From assembly GCA_027322565.1 (NCBI GenBank), contig DAHVRG010000115.1:1-8877 (forward strand): a stretch of DNA of 8,877 nucleotides, given 5' to 3'. Below the pieces are notes generated by a model, which searched no databases, had not been told where the DNA came from, and worked only from the letters and a program-made list of their open reading frames with translations. The position numbers and the translations under genes are program-made. The DNA is from Georgenia sp. (GTDB lineage Bacteria; Actinomycetota; Actinomycetes; Actinomycetales; Actinomycetaceae). Of this stretch, positions 6,009 to 8,877 are shown piece by piece (within the stretch, counting starts at the first letter, position 1; every line of letters begins with the position of its first letter).

Positions 6009-6847
6009 AGCCGCGAGGCGTGGATCGAGGTGACGATGATCGCCCGCGCGCCCACCTCGTAGAGCTCGTCCATCACCCGGTTGGTGTCCTCGCGGCGGAC
6101 CATCGCCCGCACCGCGCGCCAGTTGCCGTCGTGCAGCGGTGAGACGGTCGGGGACTCGAGGCCGGGCGTGACGGCGACGGCCTTCTCGACGTGCTCGACC
6201 GGCACGTCGTAGTCGATGAGCACGTACTGGCGGGCCACGAGGACCCCCTGGATGCGCCGGTCGAGGACGGCCACGCCGGCGTCCGCGGGCCGGCTCGCCG
6301 GCCGGATGAGCACCGCCTCGGAGTCGAGGATCGGCTCGCCGAAGGTCTCCAGGCCCGCCGCCCGCAGGGTGGAGCCGGTCTCGACGACGTCGGCAACGAC
6401 GTCGGCAATGCCGAGCTGGACGGAGGACTCCACCGCCCCGTCGAGGTGGACGACCTCGGCCGCGATCCCCCGCTCGGCGAGGTAGTTGCCGACGAGGACG
6501 TCGTAGCTCGTCGCCACCCGCTTGCCGGTGATGTCCTCGACCGAGCCCACGGTGCCGGGTGGCGCCGCGAACCGGAAGGTCGACCGGCCGAACCCGAGCG
6601 GGCGGTGCTCGACGGCGGAGGTCCCGGAGTCGAGCAGGAGGTCCCGGCCGGTGATCCCGATGTCGACGGTGCCGGATCCGACGTACACGGCGATGTCACG
6701 GGGGCGCAGGAAGAAGAACTCGACGTCGTTGTCCGGGTCGGGCAGGACGAGCTCGCGGTCCCGCCGGCGCCGGTACCCGGCCTCGGCGAGGAGCTCGATG
6801 GAGGGCTCGGAGAGCGAGCCCTTGTTCGGGACGGCGATGCGCAGCAC
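6005..6847 (-). CDS. hisG: ATP phosphoribosyltransferase, long form (first step of histidine biosynthesis)
   Basis: HisG joins ATP and PRPP to give phosphoribosyl-ATP and is the feedback-controlled entry to histidine synthesis. From the chosen start the protein is 280 aa, the long form with its own C-terminal histidine-sensing domain (about the last 75 residues; YVLIDYDVP onward, ending in VTSIHASRL). Catalytic-part signatures are PNKGSL near the N-terminus, [25 protein letters not shown] and the PRPP loop region [20 protein letters not shown]. The sequence closely resembles M. tuberculosis HisG, which begins MLRVAVPNKG. GTG at 6847-6845 ([10 protein letters not shown]) is preferred because it matches that start and has GGAG 5 nt upstream. 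A longer 288-aa version would start at GTG 6871, overlapping the hisE stop by 4 bp, but lacks a ribosome site. It follows hisE directly. Confidence 0.96.
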   Translation of the reverse strand: MLRIAVPNKGSLSEPSIELLAEAGYRRRRDRELVLPDPDNDVEFFFLRPRDIAVYVGSGTVDIGITGRDLLLDSGTSAVEHRPLGFGRSTFRFAAPPGTVGSVEDITGKRVATSYDVLVGNYLAERGIAAEVVHLDGAVESSVQLGIADVVADVVETGSTLRAAGLETFGEPILDSEAVLIRPASRPADAGVAVLDRRIQGVLVARQYVLIDYDVPVEHVEKAVAVTPGLESPTVSPLHDGNWRAVRAMVRREDTNRVMDELYEVGARAIIVTSIHASRL

Positions 6848-6867
6848 GGGTTCTCCGGGGGTCTGGG

Positions 6868-7131
6868 TCACAGCTTGCGGTAGACGTCCTCGAGGCTGAC
6901 ACCCCGAGCGATCATCATCACCTGGAGGTGGTAGAGGAGCTGGGAGATCTCCAGCGCGGTGGCCTCGGCACCCTCGTGCTCGGCCGCCATCCAGACCTCA
7001 GCCGCCTCCTCGACGATCTTCTTGCCGATCGCATGGACCCCGGCGTCCAGCAGGGCGACCGTGCCCGACCCCTCGGGGCGGGTCTCGGCCCGGTGCTGCA
7101 GCTCGGCGAAGAGGTCGTCGAAGGTCTTCAC
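6868..7131 (-). CDS. hisE: Phosphoribosyl-ATP pyrophosphatase (second step of histidine biosynthesis)
   Basis: HisE hydrolyses phosphoribosyl-ATP, the product of HisG, to phosphoribosyl-AMP and pyrophosphate. The 87-aa protein is a stand-alone HisE, as in actinobacteria, not the HisIE fusion of enterobacteria. It shows the all-helical MazG-like fold signatures: [10 protein letters not shown] (2-11), [17 protein letters not shown] (37-53) with the metal-binding acidic residues, EISQLLYHL (61-69), and the typical end SLEDVYRKL. The start is GTG at 7131-7129, beginning VKTFDDL as in the family core; upstream sequence in frame is a shadow of the next gene. TATCCT ends 7 nt before the GTG, and a GAGG at 3-nt spacing is too close to be an ideal ribosome site. 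It is first gene of the hisE-hisG-PH operon; hisG begins 20 bp later, or at a 4-bp overlap if the long HisG start is used. Confidence 0.96.
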   Translation of the reverse strand: MKTFDDLFAELQHRAETRPEGSGTVALLDAGVHAIGKKIVEEAAEVWMAAEHEGAEATALEISQLLYHLQVMMIARGVSLEDVYRKL

Positions 7132-7138
7132 GTGCCTC

Positions 7139-7144
7139 AGGATA
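7139..7144 (-). promoter_or_regulatory. Candidate -10 box (TATCCT) for a leaderless hisE transcript
   Basis: TATCCT on the minus strand ends 7 nt (GAGGCAC) before the hisE GTG. The hexamer and spacing are the same as at the 103-aa membrane protein (2470-2475). It lies in the 50-bp gap between the ABC substrate-binding gene and hisE. No -35 match is visible; a GC-rich hairpin occupies that zone. Confidence 0.45.
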
Positions 7145-7148
7145 GGCC

Positions 7149-7168
7149 CCGCCGGGTGGTGCCCGGGG
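7149..7168 (-). terminator. GC-rich hairpin between the ABC transporter gene and hisE (possible terminator without a U tract)
   Basis: The 5-bp perfect arms CCGGG and CCCGG (7152-7156 and 7162-7166) enclose the loop TGGTG (plus strand); a one-base bulge at 7151 lets two more C-G pairs form (7149-7150 with 7167-7168). It begins about 14 bp after the substrate-binding gene stop and just before the hisE -10 box. The lack of a T run makes it a weak terminator call. It could instead be incidental in such GC-rich DNA. Confidence 0.28.
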
Positions 7169-7181
7169 ACGGCGTCCATGC

Positions 7182-8192
7182 TCACGAGACCCCGAGGGTG
7201 GCGTCGGTCACCGCGGCGGTGACGTCGACCTCTCCCTCGAGCAGCCCGTGCTGGTCCATGAAGGCGGCCATCTCCGCCCAGAGGTCGAGGTCGTTCTCCC
7301 CCGTGGCCGCTCCATAGAGCGGGACCGTCGCCTCGACGGTCGCCAGCGCCGCGTCGCGGGCGGCGGGGTCCGCGAGCCCCGGGATGTGCTCGGCAGCGGC
7401 CTCCACCGCGGCCTCCGGGTCGGCGACGGCGTCCCGCACGCCCCGCATCGTCGCCGCGACGACGGCGGCGACGGCGGCGGGGTCGTCCGCGAGGAGGCTC
7501 TCGTGGACGCCGAGCCCGATGCCGACGAGCGGGACCCCCTCGAGCGGGATCGTCCGCACCTCCACCCCCGCCTCGGCGAACTGGACGGCGTCGTTGTTCG
7601 CGTACCCCATGACGGCGTCGACGTGCCCGGCGGACAGCGCGGCCTGCTGGGTGAACCCGATGTGCTCGATGTCGACGTCCTCCTCGGTGAGGCCCGCGTC
7701 CGCGAGCAGGGCGAGCAGCCCGAACCACGTCTCGCCGAAGGGCCCGGGGACACCGACGGAGTGCCCCGCGAGGTCGGCGGCCGAGGTGATGGCGGAGTCC
7801 GCGGGGACGATGAGCGCCACCGGGTACTCCTCGTAGAGGGTGGCGACGGCGACCACGGGGACCCCGCCGGAGCGGGCCTGGAGCATCTCGTCCCCACCGG
7901 CGACGACGAGGTCCTCCTCCCCCGCCTCCAGCGCCCCGAAGAGCGACTCGGAGGCGCCGTGGTGCCGCAGAGCCACGTCGACGCCGGCCTCCTCGTAGTA
8001 GCCGTTCGCCACGGCGAGGTAGAACGGCGAGAACTGGACGTCCGGCGTGTAGGTCAGCCCGATGACGATCTCGCCGTCTCCTCCGGGCGTGGCCGTGCTC
8101 CCCTCCCCCGGTTCGGGGTCCGCGTCGGTGCACGCGGCGAGCAGGACGGCGGATACGACGGCGAGGCCGGCGACGGCCCGGACAGCTCTCAC
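7182..8192 (-). CDS. ABC importer substrate-binding lipoprotein (SsuA/THI5/NMT1-like)
   Basis: This 336-aa extracytoplasmic lipoprotein captures a small molecule for the permease encoded just before it. A basic N-terminus and hydrophobic stretch end in LLAAC, a lipobox with the lipidated Cys at 21, followed by a Gly/Pro/Glu/Thr-rich linker to about residue 40. The mature fold starts [20 protein letters not shown] (41-60) and YYEEAGVDV (65-73), the pattern of SsuA/THI5-type proteins. Other landmarks are [10 protein letters not shown] (76-85), [12 protein letters not shown] (96-107), [19 protein letters not shown] (140-158) and [15 protein letters not shown] (191-205). Family members bind sulfonates, thiamine pyrimidine precursors, riboflavin-like or other compounds; the ligand cannot be settled here, though a vitamin precursor is plausible. 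The GTG at 8192-8190 has GAGGAG 6 nt upstream and overlaps the permease stop by 4 bp. Confidence 0.93.
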   Translation of the reverse strand: MRAVRAVAGLAVVSAVLLAACTDADPEPGEGSTATPGGDGEIVIGLTYTPDVQFSPFYLAVANGYYEEAGVDVALRHHGASESLFGALEAGEEDLVVAGGDEMLQARSGGVPVVAVATLYEEYPVALIVPADSAITSAADLAGHSVGVPGPFGETWFGLLALLADAGLTEEDVDIEHIGFTQQAALSAGHVDAVMGYANNDAVQFAEAGVEVRTIPLEGVPLVGIGLGVHESLLADDPAAVAAVVAATMRGVRDAVADPEAAVEAAAEHIPGLADPAARDAALATVEATVPLYGAATGENDLDLWAEMAAFMDQHGLLEGEVDVTAAVTDATLGVS

Positions 8193-8877
8193 AGGATGCT
8201 CCTCAGGGGTCGGCGTCCGGCCCGCCGGGCGGCGAACCGGGTACGGGCGGTGGGGCCGTCGGGGACGACGGCACGCTCGACGGCGCGCAGCAGCGTGTAC
8301 ATGACGACGGCGAGGGCGGACAGGACGACGAGCGTGGCGAACAGGCCGGTCGTGTCGGCGGAGTTGGCCTGGACCGAGAGCACCATCCCCAGCCCCCGGC
8401 CCCCCATGACGAACTCTCCGACGACGGCACCGGTCACCGAGAGGGTGAACCCGTTGCGCAGGCCGGTGAGCAGGCTGGGCAGCGCCATCGGCACCTCGAT
8501 GTGCCGCAGCATCGTCCAGCCGTGCGCGCCGTCCAGCCGGGCGGCGTCGACGACCTCGCGGTCCAGGGTGCGCATCCCGAGGACGGTGGCGAGGAGGATG
8601 GGGAAGAAGACGAGCAGGGCGCACAGGAGGACGATCGGGAAGAGCCCGTAGCCCACCCAGATGACGAGCAGCGGGGCGAGCGCGACCGCCGGCAGCGCCT
8701 GGGAGGCGGCGACGTAGGGCTGCAGGCCCGCGGCGGCCCACCGGTTCCGCGCGATGAGGTAGCCGAGCGGGAAGGCGACGACGGCACCGAGGAGGCTCCC
8801 GAGCAGCGCCTCGACCCAGGTCACCCAGGTGTACCCGAGCAGCCCGCCGGTGGTGAGGTCGGTCCACAGCCGGCGCC
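8189..8877 (-). CDS. ABC importer permease, SsuC/ThiX type (partial, start beyond right edge)
   Basis: The visible 229 or so residues are the membrane subunit of the importer that uses the substrate-binding protein encoded next. The frame is open to the right edge, where codons reading [17 protein letters not shown] precede the first internal GTG (8824), so the true start is outside the window. About five membrane segments are visible: [60 protein letters not shown], the [13 protein letters not shown] region, and [19 protein letters not shown]. Between the third and fourth is the EAA loop ([26 protein letters not shown]), which docks the ATPase. The C-terminus is basic ([13 protein letters not shown]). 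Its TGA overlaps the substrate-binding gene GTG by 4 bp. The ATPase gene is not in the window and would be expected upstream, to the right. Confidence 0.92.
   Translation of the reverse strand, partial: RRLWTDLTTGGLLGYTWVTWVEALLGSLLGAVVAFPLGYLIARNRWAAAGLQPYVAASQALPAVALAPLLVIWVGYGLFPIVLLCALLVFFPILLATVLGMRTLDREVVDAARLDGAHGWTMLRHIEVPMALPSLLTGLRNGFTLSVTGAVVGEFVMGGRGLGMVLSVQANSADTTGLFATLVVLSALAVVMYTLLRAVERAVVPDGPTARTRFAARRAGRRPLRSIL

Noticed and set aside
7132..7181. T-box, riboswitch or histidine leader-peptide attenuator ahead of hisE
   Set aside because: The gap is only 50 bp, has no His-codon run and no room for the needed structures.
7248..8651. 467-aa plus-strand open frame opposite the ABC transporter genes
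   Set aside because: Composition typical of GC-rich shadow frames; both transporter proteins on the minus strand are convincing, with lipobox and EAA loop.

Overview
This is a very GC-rich window (roughly 70-75% by eye) with GTG starts, 4-bp start/stop overlaps and an actinobacterial gene order. The protein details (long-form HisG, HisE ending VYRKL, paired WYL regulators PafB/PafC, TatA with a disordered tail, a DUF3866 protein) point to an actinomycete, probably a Micrococcales-type organism (Intrasporangiaceae/Ornithinimicrobium-like). The genus is a guess. Thirteen protein genes are supported; twelve are on the minus strand. No rRNA, tRNA, CRISPR array, insertion sequence or recognisable riboswitch was seen.

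Layout, left to right. Positions 1-4394 are one minus-strand operon, transcribed from right to left: pafB (3423-4394), pafC (2459-3430), a 103-aa membrane protein (2151-2462), tatA (1830-2108), tatC (1001-1807), a diacylglycerol-kinase-family lipid kinase (72-1004), and the first codons of a further gene at the left edge, most likely the helY-type helicase. This joins a DNA-damage regulator pair (PafBC) to twin-arginine protein export (TatA/TatC). The same order pafB-pafC-tatA-tatC-helY is known from Mycobacterium tuberculosis. Positions 4429-5559 hold the only plus-strand gene, a DUF3866 protein of unknown function, which diverges from pafB across a 34-bp gap.

Positions 5556-7131 are a second minus-strand operon: hisE, hisG (first two histidine-biosynthesis activities) and a small PH-domain membrane protein, whose stop codon overlaps that of the convergent DUF3866 gene. 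Positions 7182-8877 hold the distal part of an ABC importer operon: a permease cut by the right edge, then a lipoprotein substrate-binding protein of the SsuA/THI5 type. The ATPase gene is presumably beyond the right edge.

The most interesting signals are regulatory. Five starts (helY-like, the 103-aa protein, pafB, DUF3866, hisE) each have a TANNNT box ending exactly 6 or 7 nt before the start codon, the arrangement of actinobacterial leaderless promoters. Two lie inside the 3' end of the upstream gene, where they coincide with codons unusual for this DNA, and two face each other in the 34-bp pafB/DUF3866 gap. In addition, compared with the mycobacterial gene order, the interval between the his genes and pafBC, which normally carries the Pup-proteasome genes, holds only DUF3866 here. 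No clearly novel multi-gene defence or mobile system is visible. The best uncharacterised pieces are DUF3866 and the 103-aa TatA/B-like membrane protein.
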